A stretch of DNA of 64,000 nt from Flavipsychrobacter sp. (GTDB taxonomy: Bacteria; Bacteroidota; Bacteroidia; Chitinophagales; Chitinophagaceae): positions 854,001-918,000 of the forward strand of contig JAWKLD010000001.1 in assembly GCA_041392855.1 (NCBI GenBank). Direction: 5' to 3'. Made by a program: the position numbers and the translations under genes. The notes under the pieces were generated by a model. That model was not told the origin of the DNA, ran no database searches, and saw only the letters and a list, made by a program, of their open reading frames with translations. Of this stretch, positions 25,801-34,805 are shown piece by piece; within the stretch, counting starts at the first letter, position 1, and each line of letters starts with the position of its first letter.

Positions 25801-27012
25801 ATGGATATAGCTATCATTGGTGGTGGGGCAGCAGGTTGTTTTGCTGCTGCTAATATTTCTGTCAATAGTGGAGATACAGTTACCCTATATGAAAAAACTG
25901 GTAAGCTTTTACAGAAAGTAAAAGTATCTGGTGGTGGTAGATGCAATGTAACACATGCTTGTTTTGATGTGCCTGAGTTGATAACAAAATATCCTAGAGG
26001 CAAACAGTTTTTAAAAAAGTCTTTGTATCAGTTTCCTCCCCAAAACACGATCAAATGGTTTGAAGAAAGGGGAGTCGTACTCAAGACGGAAGAGGATGGT
26101 AGAATGTTTCCTACTACAGATAGCTCGCAAACTATTATAGACTGTTTGACAAAAGCTTTGTTTAAGAACAAAGTTCATATAGCCTACCATAAGGCGATAA
26201 AAAAGATAGAACCATTAGATGTGGGCTTTAAGCTACATTTTGCAGATGGCAGTACTAGTAGAGCAGATAAGGTGCTGATAGCATGCGGAGGTTTCCCAAA
26301 AGTAGAGCAGTATAATTGGATAAAGGAGCTGGGGCATACAATAGAAAATCCTGTTCCTTCATTGTTTACTTTCAATATGCCTAAACATCCTATAACCAAG
26401 CTGATGGGTGTGGCTGTACCTGAAGTAACACTTAAAATAAAAGGTAGTAAGTCTGCACAGTTAGGGCCATTATTGATAACTCACTGGGGAATGAGCGGAC
26501 CTGTTGTATTAAGAACATCGGCTTGGGCAGCAAAGGAACTAAGCGAAAAAGATTATGATTTTAATATCTTGATCAACTGGCTTGATAATGTAACGGAGGA
26601 GGAGCTCAAAGCTCAATTTGTAGACATGCGACAAGTGCAAGGGAAGCAGCTAGTAAAGGGTAAGAATCCGTTTCAATTGCCTAAAAGGCTATGGGAATAT
26701 TTTACAACTGAAGCAGGAGTTGCTGATAATACTAAATGGGGCGATCTGTCTGCCGCTAGTCAGAACAAGTTGCTCAATATGCTTATAAGGGACGAATATC
26801 ATATAAAGGGTAAAACCACTTTTAAAGAGGAGTTTGTTACCTGCGGTGGTATAAAATTATCAGAGGTTGATGCGCAAACGATGGAGAGTAAAAAAACAAA
26901 AGGTCTATATTTTGCAGGTGAGTTACTAAATGTAGATGGTATTACGGGCGGTTTTAACTTTCAACATGCGTGGAGTAGTGGTTATATAGCAGCACAAAAT
27001 ATGATGTTGTGA
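25801..27012 (+). CDS. HI0933-type FAD-binding flavoprotein (BaiN/RdsA-like)
   Basis: A 403-residue flavoprotein. The Rossmann fingerprint IIGGGAAGCFAAANIS is at residues 4-19 and the family signature VSGGGRCNVTH at about 43-53. A C-terminal FAD-contact segment reads GELLNVDGITGGFNFQHAW. The family is widespread and linked to reduction of various substrates; exact substrate here is unknown. It begins 9 bp after maeB and is followed by an independent gene after 73 bp. No anomalies. Confidence 0.9.
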   Translation: MDIAIIGGGAAGCFAAANISVNSGDTVTLYEKTGKLLQKVKVSGGGRCNVTHACFDVPELITKYPRGKQFLKKSLYQFPPQNTIKWFEERGVVLKTEEDGRMFPTTDSSQTIIDCLTKALFKNKVHIAYHKAIKKIEPLDVGFKLHFADGSTSRADKVLIACGGFPKVEQYNWIKELGHTIENPVPSLFTFNMPKHPITKLMGVAVPEVTLKIKGSKSAQLGPLLITHWGMSGPVVLRTSAWAAKELSEKDYDFNILINWLDNVTEEELKAQFVDMRQVQGKQLVKGKNPFQLPKRLWEYFTTEAGVADNTKWGDLSAASQNKLLNMLIRDEYHIKGKTTFKEEFVTCGGIKLSEVDAQTMESKKTKGLYFAGELLNVDGITGGFNFQHAWSSGYIAAQNMML

Positions 27013-27085
27013 TCGCTATAGATTCTTAACATATACTTGCTTTTAATAGTTAAACAAATTGATACTTTTACAATAAGTATTGAAC

Positions 27086-27724
27086 ATGAAACGACTTTCT
27101 TCTTTTTTTAAAGGTTTGATCTGGATCGCTATAATCGTAGTGCTTGGTTTTGCTGCTATTCAGTATATACTACCTCGATTTGTAGAGCGTAAGACAACGG
27201 TGAACTATAACTTCAATCCAGGAGTGCTAAGGGCACAAACTAAAATTGTGATATGGGAGCAAGATTTTACATTGAGTTTTACAGAGACCAAAGAGAAGAA
27301 ATATTTCAATTCAGATTGGTTGAAGTTTAAAGAATCTGTAGCAGCAAGCGCAAAAGGAAGAATGGGATTCCATATAGATCTGTCAGACTCAGTAAAGACT
27401 ACAATTAAATTTAAGAACGATACAGTTTATATCAATACCCCGCTAGAGTTAACTTATGTTCAAATAGACCTGAGAACTATTGAGATGATACGTAATGCAT
27501 CAATAGATCCTACTTTACATATCAATAAAGATTCTGTTTTGCGTATGCTCGACCAGCGCGCCATAAAGGAGTTTATGCCTGCAACAATAGAGAATATTAA
27601 ACTGAAGACAGTAGAGGAACAGGAGAAAACATTATCAAGATTGACGAGAAAGCCAGTTAAGATAAAGTTTAGCGCCGTACCTACAGTAAAGAGTACTTTG
27701 AATATGGATTGGTCAAAACGTTAG
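27086..27724 (+). CDS. Membrane-anchored DUF4230-like protein
   Basis: A 212-residue protein from the ATG at 27086. A single N-terminal membrane helix (about 10-28, SFFKGLIWIAIIVVLGFAA quoted in part) anchors a soluble domain of mixed strands (VERKTTVNYNFNPGV, LTYVQIDLRTIEM, EFMPATIENIKLKTVEEQEK). The arrangement resembles DUF4230 proteins, which are common and uncharacterised. Topology predicts the bulk outside the inner membrane. Its stop overlaps the 3' end of the convergent permease gene by 4 bp. Confidence 0.65.
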   Translation: MKRLSSFFKGLIWIAIIVVLGFAAIQYILPRFVERKTTVNYNFNPGVLRAQTKIVIWEQDFTLSFTETKEKKYFNSDWLKFKESVAASAKGRMGFHIDLSDSVKTTIKFKNDTVYINTPLELTYVQIDLRTIEMIRNASIDPTLHINKDSVLRMLDQRAIKEFMPATIENIKLKTVEEQEKTLSRLTRKPVKIKFSAVPTVKSTLNMDWSKR

Positions 27725-28845
27725 TTTGTCCTCACGTCTATTACATCTCTTATTGCATTTCCCAATATATTAAAGGCATATACCAATAGCATAATTGCAA
27801 TGCCTGGTATGATGGCTAATAGTGGACGATTGGTTAAAAGGAAATTGTAATGCTCTTTTATCATTAGACCCCATGATGGCATTGGAGGTTGAACACCTAT
27901 ACCTAAAAAGCTTAGACCTGCTTCGATAAGTATTGCCGTTGCAAAATTACTAGCAGCAATCACCATGATAGGTCCTGCAATGTTGGGCAGTATATGCTTA
28001 AGGATAATTCTTCTGTCACCAAGTCCTAAGGACTTGGCAGCAGTAATGTACTCCATCTCTTTAAGAACAAATACCTGCCCCCTTATTAAACGTGCGGCAC
28101 TTACCCACATGGTTAACCCTATGGCTATAAATATTTCCCAGAAACCTTTTCCTATAGTAAGCGTAATGGCAAAGACTAATAATAATGTAGGTATAGCCCA
28201 TAGTATGTTTATGATCCACATAACCATATTGTCTACCATACCTCCATAATAGCCTGCAATAGAGCCTAAGAAAATGCCAATGCTAATAGAAAGCAAAACT
28301 GCAATAAAACCAACAGCAATACTTACGCGAGACCCAACAAGTAATCGGGATAGAATATCTCTACCGTACCTATCGGTACCCAAATAAAAAGTATGGTTTT
28401 TGATAAGTTCTTTTTCGATGTAAGCCTTTTGTTTGTCAATCGACTGGGTGAGTATAGTTTGTGGCAATAGCTCTGCCGCTGTATAGCGGACAGTATCTTC
28501 TATATTATCATCTATATAGTGCACTGCAAATAGATGTGTATCGGTAAACAAATATCTATTTATGGGTAATGCTTTATAATTAGAAGGTGTGCCGGTGAAA
28601 AAGTGCCATTGGCTACTATTGGTTTGTGCTACAGTTTTGGGTATAAAAAGTAGCTGCTTCTCAAACCCGGGAGGTTTGGCTCCCAGCTCTACGATCATTC
28701 TGTTAGCATATGGCGTATTATCGGGCGCTATTTGGTATGCTAGTATGGCAATAAGAAATGTGAGCCCGATAATGCATAAAGCAATTACTGCTGAAGGTTT
28801 CTTCAGCAGTTTCCTAAAAGTGTTATGACTACCGTCATTACTCAT
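27721..28845 (-). CDS. ABC peptide transporter permease (DppC/OppC type)
   Basis: A 374-residue inner-membrane permease. After an N-terminal helix (residues 15-38) comes an extended periplasmic insertion of about 110 residues, then the DppC core: FYLGTDRYGRDILSRLLVG, five helices, and the EAA loop MEYITAAKSLGLGDRRII that contacts the ATPase. The long insertion between helices 1 and 2 is typical of Bacteroidota members. Its start overlaps the stop of the upstream M28 peptidase by 8 bp, implying translational coupling. Its DppB, ATPase and binding protein partners are not in the window. Confidence 0.9.
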   Translation of the reverse strand: MSNDGSHNTFRKLLKKPSAVIALCIIGLTFLIAILAYQIAPDNTPYANRMIVELGAKPPGFEKQLLFIPKTVAQTNSSQWHFFTGTPSNYKALPINRYLFTDTHLFAVHYIDDNIEDTVRYTAAELLPQTILTQSIDKQKAYIEKELIKNHTFYLGTDRYGRDILSRLLVGSRVSIAVGFIAVLLSISIGIFLGSIAGYYGGMVDNMVMWIINILWAIPTLLLVFAITLTIGKGFWEIFIAIGLTMWVSAARLIRGQVFVLKEMEYITAAKSLGLGDRRIILKHILPNIAGPIMVIAASNFATAILIEAGLSFLGIGVQPPMPSWGLMIKEHYNFLLTNRPLLAIIPGIAIMLLVYAFNILGNAIRDVIDVRTN

Positions 28846-30226
28846 TTACCAGTCCGTGTTCACTAATAAGATAGATAAGCTGCGCCATTACTACCGCTCC
28901 CAGCTTTAACTCTCTATGGTTTACTTTTTCAAACACATCATTTTCGGTATGGTGCAAATCAAAATAACGTTGAACATCAGGTAGCAAGCCTGCTGCAGGC
29001 ATACCCGCTCTATGAATTGGTGTTATATCTGCACCACCATGCCTTTCACCAAAATTGTACACGCCATACTCTTCAAAGTATTTTTTATAAGCAGTTATTT
29101 GAGCTATTTGTTCTTCACTCATATCCAAACTGAAACCTCTTGGAGAAAAGCCACCTGCATCACTTTCAATTCCTAGTATATGATGCTCGTGTCTACTTTT
29201 GGCAGAGTCTGCATAGGCATAGCCTCCTTTTAGTCCGTTCTCTTCATTCATGAATAGTACAGCACGAATAGTGTATTTAGGTTTGATGCCTAGTTCTTTA
29301 AAAGCTCTTATAACTTCAATAGATTGTACACAACCTGCACCATCGTCATGTGCTCCTTCGCCTATATCCCAAGAGTCCAGATGCCCGCAAACCAATACGA
29401 TCTTTTCGGGATGCTCTGACCCTTTGATCTCCCCAATTACATTGTAAGAGATCTTATTCTCCATCATCTTACAGTCCGATTGGATAGTTGCACTTACTTT
29501 TCCTTTTTTGAACTTTCGTTCCAGCATATCTGCAGTAGTATTGCCTATAGCTACAGCAGGTATTGGTCTTACACCTTCCTCGTAACCTAAGGAGCCTGTA
29601 TGTGGCGCATCATCAAGACCAGTAGAAACCGAACGAATGATAACTGCTACTGCACCCTTTCTTGATGCAATACTTGGAGATTTCCATCTGTATGGTCCTG
29701 CATCAGAGTAGCCCTTGAAAGTATGGATCAGATCTTGACGGAACCTATAATTGAAGTACACTATTTTACCTTCTACTTCTTTTCTTGGAAGTGCCGCAAA
29801 CTCATCAAAATCATTAACCATGATAACAGGAGCAGTAAGCATCTTGCCGTCAGTGCCCACTGTGTTACCAAGAGAGGTCATTTTTACCTCCGTCATGTTT
29901 ACAGACATCTTACCATTAGCTTCTTCAAAAGAGAAAGCCAAACGCTCATTACCTCTATGCCAATGGGGTACAGATACAGGTTGTAGCCATACACGGTCAG
30001 CTCCTGCATCTTCCAGTGTTTTCTTCCCCCATATAACTGCCTTTTCTGCTTCAGGACTTGCACTTAATCTGTTACCTATGTCTTTGCACAGCACACGCAG
30101 GTCATCATAACATTTGCCCTTCATCATAATATGGTCTGAAATATGGCGCATCATTAATGAGTCGCTATTAGCACTTGCAGAAAAAACAGTGCCTAGAGTC
30201 AACAGTAGTATAAATTGTAATCTCAT
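28838..30226 (-). CDS. M28-family zinc aminopeptidase, exported
   Basis: A 462-residue secreted aminopeptidase. Signal peptide 1-18 (ends FSASAN). A PA-domain-like insertion lies in the first half, and the zinc site is built from His in CGHLDSWD, Asp in GAHDDGAG, the acidic pair in MNEENGLKGG, Asp in GIESDAGGF and His in DLHHTEND. This is the full dinuclear site, so the enzyme should be active on peptides in the periplasm or outside. It is followed by a coupled peptide permease, which suggests peptide scavenging. An upstream start adds ten residues without signal-peptide character. Confidence 0.92.
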   Translation of the reverse strand: MRLQFILLLTLGTVFSASANSDSLMMRHISDHIMMKGKCYDDLRVLCKDIGNRLSASPEAEKAVIWGKKTLEDAGADRVWLQPVSVPHWHRGNERLAFSFEEANGKMSVNMTEVKMTSLGNTVGTDGKMLTAPVIMVNDFDEFAALPRKEVEGKIVYFNYRFRQDLIHTFKGYSDAGPYRWKSPSIASRKGAVAVIIRSVSTGLDDAPHTGSLGYEEGVRPIPAVAIGNTTADMLERKFKKGKVSATIQSDCKMMENKISYNVIGEIKGSEHPEKIVLVCGHLDSWDIGEGAHDDGAGCVQSIEVIRAFKELGIKPKYTIRAVLFMNEENGLKGGYAYADSAKSRHEHHILGIESDAGGFSPRGFSLDMSEEQIAQITAYKKYFEEYGVYNFGERHGGADITPIHRAGMPAAGLLPDVQRYFDLHHTENDVFEKVNHRELKLGAVVMAQLIYLISEHGLVNE

Positions 30227-30316
30227 ATTGTAAATATAAAAAAGCAATGCAATCAATTATTATTTATCAGCTCGTTAACGAAAATAGTGCATATATTAGT
30301 ACTAAATATTTACCTC

Positions 30317-30643
30317 ATGAACAGATTAACATCAGCCATTATACTTTTCGGTCTATCTATTTTGTTAGTTCAATGTACGGCTAAAAAAACAGCCAAAAAT
30401 ACCATGACAGATGAAGAAGTGGTAGCATCAGTAAAAAAGCAATATACCGACAGCCAAATGGAGGAGGGGAAAGCTGTTTATCAATCTAGCTGTGGTAAAT
30501 GCCACGCTCTGTTCGAGCCAGAGTCAAGAACGATACATAAATGGGAAAAGGTATTGCCAAGAATGAGCAAGAGAGCAAATTTAGAAACTGCTGATGCAGG
30601 AAAAGTTAGAGCTTATCTTTTGACACATGCTAAGAGTAGCTAG
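30317..30643 (+). CDS. Small c-type cytochrome lipoprotein
   Basis: A 108-residue protein from the ATG at 30317. The signal peptide has a lipobox LLVQC (Cys at about 20). The mature domain contains one heme c motif CGKCH at about residues 58-62 and a later Met in PRMSKR that could be the axial ligand. The sequence pattern GKAVYQSSCGKCHALFEP is that of a class I cytochrome c fused to a lipid anchor, facing the periplasm. It could carry electrons to a terminal oxidase or peroxidase. An upstream start adds ten non-signal residues. Confidence 0.85.
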   Translation: MNRLTSAIILFGLSILLVQCTAKKTAKNTMTDEEVVASVKKQYTDSQMEEGKAVYQSSCGKCHALFEPESRTIHKWEKVLPRMSKRANLETADAGKVRAYLLTHAKSS

Positions 30644-30714
30644 CCTATTGTGCTATTAGTTTTTACTATTACTTTTTTGCTTGAGCTGCAAAACAATAAT
30701 CCGATATTTGCTAC

Positions 30715-31869
30715 ATGAAGATAGGTATAGTATGTTACCCAACATTTGGGGGTAGTGGAGTTTTAGCTACGGAATTAGGAATGGCGTTATCAGAAAAAGG
30801 CCATGAAGTACATTTTATCGCTTATAGAAAGCCTGTAAGACTACATTTTCACCCTAATATCGTTTACCACGAAGTACCGGTACCTACTTATCCATTGTTT
30901 GATTATCCGCCTTTTGAAACTGCGCTAACCAGTACTATGGTGGATGTGATCACTAATAACAACTTGGATCTGTTACATGTACACTATGCTATACCACATG
31001 CTTCGGCTGCCTATTTTGCAAGACAGATATTGAAGAAGGCAGGTAGAGATATTCCTTATATAACAACGCTGCACGGTACAGATATTACATTGGTAGGTAA
31101 GGATAAGACCTACGCACCTGTGGTTACCTTCTCTATAAATGAATCTGATGCTATAACAGCCGTTTCTGAAAGTCTTAAAGAAGAAACATTTGCTTCTTTT
31201 GATATAGAAAAAGAAATAAAGGTAATTCCCAATTTTGTAGATACTAAACGTTTCCGTCAGTCTAATAAAGACCACTTCAAGAAAATGGTGGCGCCAAATG
31301 ATGAGCGTATCATGGTGCATGCTTCTAACTTTAGGAAAGTGAAGCGTGTAGATGATGTTATAAAAGTCTTCAAGTTGGTAAATGAACAAATGCCTTCAAA
31401 GCTATTGATGGTAGGTGATGGTCCTGAGCGTCAAAATGCCGAGGAGATGTGTAGACAAATGAATATTTGTGACGATATACGCTTTTTGGGCAAACAGGAA
31501 GAAATGGATGAGATACTAAGTATCTCTGATCTATTCATTTTACCATCAGCCCATGAGAGTTTTGGTTTGTCTGCACTGGAGGCAATGGCTTGTAGAGTTC
31601 CAGTTATTTCTACAAATGCCGGTGGTCTATCCGAAATAAATAAAGAAGGGGTTACGGGTTTCTTAGCCAATGTAGGCGATGTCGATACCATGGCTAAGCA
31701 TGCAATGTCTATCTTGAAAGATGATGCCACTTTAAATAAGTTTAAAGCAGCCGCAGCCAAACATGCTGAGTTGTTTGAGCAAGATAAGATAGTGCCTGTT
31801 TATGAGCAGTTATATGAAGAGGTTATCGCGGCTTATAAAGAACAAAAGAAGCAAAGCTCAGTAGCCTAA
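30715..31869 (+). CDS. bshA: N-acetyl-alpha-D-glucosaminyl L-malate synthase
   Basis: First step of bacillithiol synthesis: joins L-malate to GlcNAc from UDP-GlcNAc. The 384-residue GT4 glycosyltransferase starts MKIGIVCYPTFGGSGVLATE, which carries the donor-site glycine loop, and shows VHYAIPHASAAYFARQ, TLHGTDITLVGKD and the C-terminal domain's HESFGLSALEAMAC. These features are specific to BshA within GT4. The bshB and bshC partners are not in the window. It overlaps the convergent decarboxylase-family gene by 4 bp. It implies the organism uses bacillithiol as its thiol buffer. Confidence 0.95.
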   Translation: MKIGIVCYPTFGGSGVLATELGMALSEKGHEVHFIAYRKPVRLHFHPNIVYHEVPVPTYPLFDYPPFETALTSTMVDVITNNNLDLLHVHYAIPHASAAYFARQILKKAGRDIPYITTLHGTDITLVGKDKTYAPVVTFSINESDAITAVSESLKEETFASFDIEKEIKVIPNFVDTKRFRQSNKDHFKKMVAPNDERIMVHASNFRKVKRVDDVIKVFKLVNEQMPSKLLMVGDGPERQNAEEMCRQMNICDDIRFLGKQEEMDEILSISDLFILPSAHESFGLSALEAMACRVPVISTNAGGLSEINKEGVTGFLANVGDVDTMAKHAMSILKDDATLNKFKAAAAKHAELFEQDKIVPVYEQLYEEVIAAYKEQKKQSSVA

Positions 31870-32210
31870 CCCTCCTGCAATGCTTCCCAATATTCTGCTG
31901 CTCTACGTGTATGAGGTATAACAATTGTACCGCCAACTATATTGGCTATGGCAAATACTTCGTATAGCTCGTCTGTAGTGATGCCCTCTTCGTAGCATTT
32001 TTCTACGTGATATTTGATGCAGTCGTCGCATCTTAGCACCATGCTGGCAACTAGCCCAAGCATTTCTTTGGTTTTTACAGGTAGTGCACCTTCAGCATAA
32101 GTGTTGGTATCTAGGTTAAATAATCGACCGATCACTTTATTCTTTTTGCCAAGTATTACCTCATTCATCTTGGCTCTATATTCATTGAATTCTTGTACTT
32201 GCTTGTTCAT
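31866..32210 (-). CDS. Carboxymuconolactone decarboxylase/AhpD-like protein
   Basis: A 114-residue all-helical protein with the family's CxxC redox motif in RCDDCIKYHVEKC (Cys about 56 and 59, with the downstream His that completes the AhpD-type proton relay). Such proteins commonly act as thiol-disulfide peroxidase partners or, less often, as decarboxylases. The pattern GEARRAAEYW-like end reads HTRRAAEYWEALQEG. Position next to bshA is suggestive of thiol chemistry, but the two genes are convergent, so they are not co-transcribed. Confidence 0.85.
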   Translation of the reverse strand: MNKQVQEFNEYRAKMNEVILGKKNKVIGRLFNLDTNTYAEGALPVKTKEMLGLVASMVLRCDDCIKYHVEKCYEEGITTDELYEVFAIANIVGGTIVIPHTRRAAEYWEALQEG

Positions 32211-32301
32211 GCCTAATTGGTTAATTCTACAAATGTAAGCCAGATGCCTTTGAAAATTAATATTTAGCCATTACTTTAATCTACAAATAGAATTTAGATA
32301 C

Positions 32302-34014
32302 ATGCCTAAGTCCTTATTCCGCAGAAAGACACTAGTAGATATAGAAAGAGATATTGCTATTGGTAATACCGATGCTCATGGCAATTCAGGCTTAAAAAAG
32401 ATACTCTCAGTTCGAGATCTGACATTTATGGGTATTGCTGCCATAGTAGGTGCAGGTATCTTCTCTACTATTGGACAAGCAAGTTTTGATGGAGGTCCGG
32501 GTATTGTATTTCTATTCATCTTTGTTTCTATAGCCTGTGCTTTTGCTGCTATGTGCTATGCAGAGTTTGCCAGTATGATACCTGTATCGGGTAGTGCATA
32601 TACTTATTCTTATGTGGCCTTCGGAGAGCTGATAGCATGGATAATAGGGTGGGACTTGCTCATGGAATATGCCATAGGCAATATTGCGGTTGCCATTTCT
32701 TGGAGCGATTATATGACCTCCTTATTAGGAGGCTTTGGTATTAATATCCCTGCCTTTCTTACTATGGATTACTGGACGGCGCAGGAACAAGCTACAGAAG
32801 CGGCTGTAGCAGCTTGGAATACAGCACCTATGATAGGCGATCTGCGCATCATCTGCGATATACCAGCTTTCCTGATAACCGTTATCATTACTTGGATCAT
32901 ATATGTTGGTATCAAGGAGTCGAAACGAACGACCAATGCAATGGTGATATTAAAACTAGCTGTTATTGCCCTAGTGATCATTGCAGGAGCGTTTTATATA
33001 AAGCCTGAGAACTGGTCGCCTTTCATGCCAAATGGTACTAAGGGTATTTTAGCAGGAACGGCCGCAGTGTTTTTCTCCTATATCGGTTTCGATGCTATCT
33101 CAACCACAGCAGAAGAATGTAAGAACCCGCAGGTAGATCTGCCTAAGAGTATGTTTAATGCGCTCATAATATGTACCATACTTTATATTCTTATTGCTTT
33201 GGTGCTGACAGGTATGGTCAGCTATACAGAGCTAAATGTAGGAGACCCATTAGCATACGTATTTGAGGCTAATAATTTGGATTGGCTTGCAGGTATTGTG
33301 GCTGTAAGTGCCGTTATTGCTACGGCAAGTGTATTGTTGGTATTTCAATTGGGGCAGCCACGTATATGGATGAGCATGAGCCGTGATGGGTTGTTACCAT
33401 CGATATTCTCCAGAATACATCCTAAGTTTAAAACACCTTCATTTTCTACAATACTTACAGGTGTTGTTGTAGGTATCCCTGCGCTTTTCTTAAATCTGGA
33501 AACAGTTGTAGACCTATGCAGTGTAGGTACGCTTTTTGCATTCGTACTTGTTTGTGGAGGTATCTTAAGGCTTCAGGAGCAGCGTAAAAAAGCAGCTAAA
33601 AATCCTGATGAAGTAAGCAATATACCAGAGAGTAAATTCAAGACGCCATATATCAACAGTAAATGGATCACGCCAATACTATTTATTATAACAGCTGTAG
33701 CGTTTTTTCAATACTATCCTGGTGGTGTGTCTAACTTCTTTAGTGTAGATGGGCAAGAAGGCTGGGGGGCTATAAGAGTGAAAATACCTTATATCTTATT
33801 CGGCATTACTTTCCTAATTACAGCAATACTATCTTTTATCAAAAACTATTCACTAATACCTGTTCTTGGTTTTTTAAGTTGTAGCTATCTGCTTAGCGAA
33901 AGTGGAACTTCCAATTGGGAACGCTTTATGATATGGCTGGTTATAGGTTTGGTCATCTACTTCTTGTATGGGGCAAAAAATAGTAAACTCAGAAAAAGAG
34001 ATAAAGCAAAATAA
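32302..34014 (+). CDS. APC-family amino acid permease
   Basis: A 570-residue inner-membrane protein with about twelve to fourteen helices. The APC signature GIAAIVGAGIFSTIGQAS is in helix 1, the conserved FFSYIGFDAISTTAEECKNP motif in helix 6-7, and PRIWMSMSRDGLLP in the following loop. The C-terminal part has extra helices and a basic tail (LRKRDKAK). Likely a cationic amino acid or general amino acid transporter; substrate not determined. It starts 91 bp beyond the divergent AhpD-like gene and ends close to the convergent YdcF gene. Confidence 0.92.
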   Translation: MPKSLFRRKTLVDIERDIAIGNTDAHGNSGLKKILSVRDLTFMGIAAIVGAGIFSTIGQASFDGGPGIVFLFIFVSIACAFAAMCYAEFASMIPVSGSAYTYSYVAFGELIAWIIGWDLLMEYAIGNIAVAISWSDYMTSLLGGFGINIPAFLTMDYWTAQEQATEAAVAAWNTAPMIGDLRIICDIPAFLITVIITWIIYVGIKESKRTTNAMVILKLAVIALVIIAGAFYIKPENWSPFMPNGTKGILAGTAAVFFSYIGFDAISTTAEECKNPQVDLPKSMFNALIICTILYILIALVLTGMVSYTELNVGDPLAYVFEANNLDWLAGIVAVSAVIATASVLLVFQLGQPRIWMSMSRDGLLPSIFSRIHPKFKTPSFSTILTGVVVGIPALFLNLETVVDLCSVGTLFAFVLVCGGILRLQEQRKKAAKNPDEVSNIPESKFKTPYINSKWITPILFIITAVAFFQYYPGGVSNFFSVDGQEGWGAIRVKIPYILFGITFLITAILSFIKNYSLIPVLGFLSCSYLLSESGTSNWERFMIWLVIGLVIYFLYGAKNSKLRKRDKAK

Positions 34015-34017
34015 GTT

Positions 34018-34701
34018 CTATAAAGAAGGTACTTGCCTGTTTGGATATTGACTGAAGTTGATGTCCTTACCCATTGTGCCTTTAAAGCGTTTGAAAAAAG
34101 AAGCTTGTTCTGTTATAGGGACAAAGTTCTCAACCTTCAATTCACTAGCGTCTATTTCTGGTTTTAAATGGCTGTAAACCTTTATAGTATCAATAATGAA
34201 TGGTAGGTGATATACAGGTGTGCCAAATCGTTTTTTTGAGAACCCTCTCAGCATAAATGCTTGAAAAGGATCGGTAGCTAATGCGATGGATTTAAAACCT
34301 AATTGTTTGGCTAGTAGATAGGAAAAGTAGACATTTTCAGTACTATGGTGGGCTAGTGTATCGTAGAATATATTTTCTTTAGGCACGCCCAGTTCTTGTG
34401 CATATTTACCCATTACTTCCGATTCTCTGTAAGGAGAGTAAACAGCATCTCCAGAGAAGATAATGTTTCTTGCCATACCGTTTTTATACAAAGAGTAAGA
34501 CCATAAAACCCTAGCTTTCATCAAAGAGTCCCAGCTATTACCATCGTAGGGAATGCCTGGTACTACAATAGCATCAAAGGTTTTATTATTTACCTGTGCA
34601 TGTACTAATCTTTTCTTTGCACCTTTTTGAGGCATTTTACTGCAACCCACAATTATTGTGGCTAGTAATAGAACAAGTATGGTAATGTATCTTTTTTGCA
34701 T
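34018..34701 (-). CDS. YdcF/DUF218-family lipoprotein
   Basis: A 227-residue protein with lipobox IIVGC (Cys about 20). The mature domain has the DUF218 signature: AIVVPGIPYDGNSW, NIIFSGDAVYSPYRESEVM and TENVYFSYLLAKQLG. These proteins (SanA, YdcF) are envelope-associated and have been implicated in barrier function, but the reaction is unknown. The C-terminus is basic. It ends 4 bp from the convergent permease gene. Confidence 0.85.
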   Translation of the reverse strand: MQKRYITILVLLLATIIVGCSKMPQKGAKKRLVHAQVNNKTFDAIVVPGIPYDGNSWDSLMKARVLWSYSLYKNGMARNIIFSGDAVYSPYRESEVMGKYAQELGVPKENIFYDTLAHHSTENVYFSYLLAKQLGFKSIALATDPFQAFMLRGFSKKRFGTPVYHLPFIIDTIKVYSHLKPEIDASELKVENFVPITEQASFFKRFKGTMGKDINFSQYPNRQVPSL

Positions 34702-34772
34702 ATAACAAATGTAGGTACAATGAACGATGTAGAAATGCCTTACATATTAGATAATTCTTATATCGCAATAAG

Positions 34773-34803
34773 CAGAAAAAGGGTAGACAATGTCTACCCT
34801 TAA
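34773..34803 (-). terminator. Terminator after the AAA ATPase gene
   Basis: On the minus strand AGGGTAGA/TCTACCCT form a perfect 8-bp stem (plus positions 34780-34787 and 34793-34800, 5-nt loop) followed by a run of Ts, just after the AAA ATPase stop at 34806. Confidence 0.8.
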
Positions 34804-34805
34804 AA

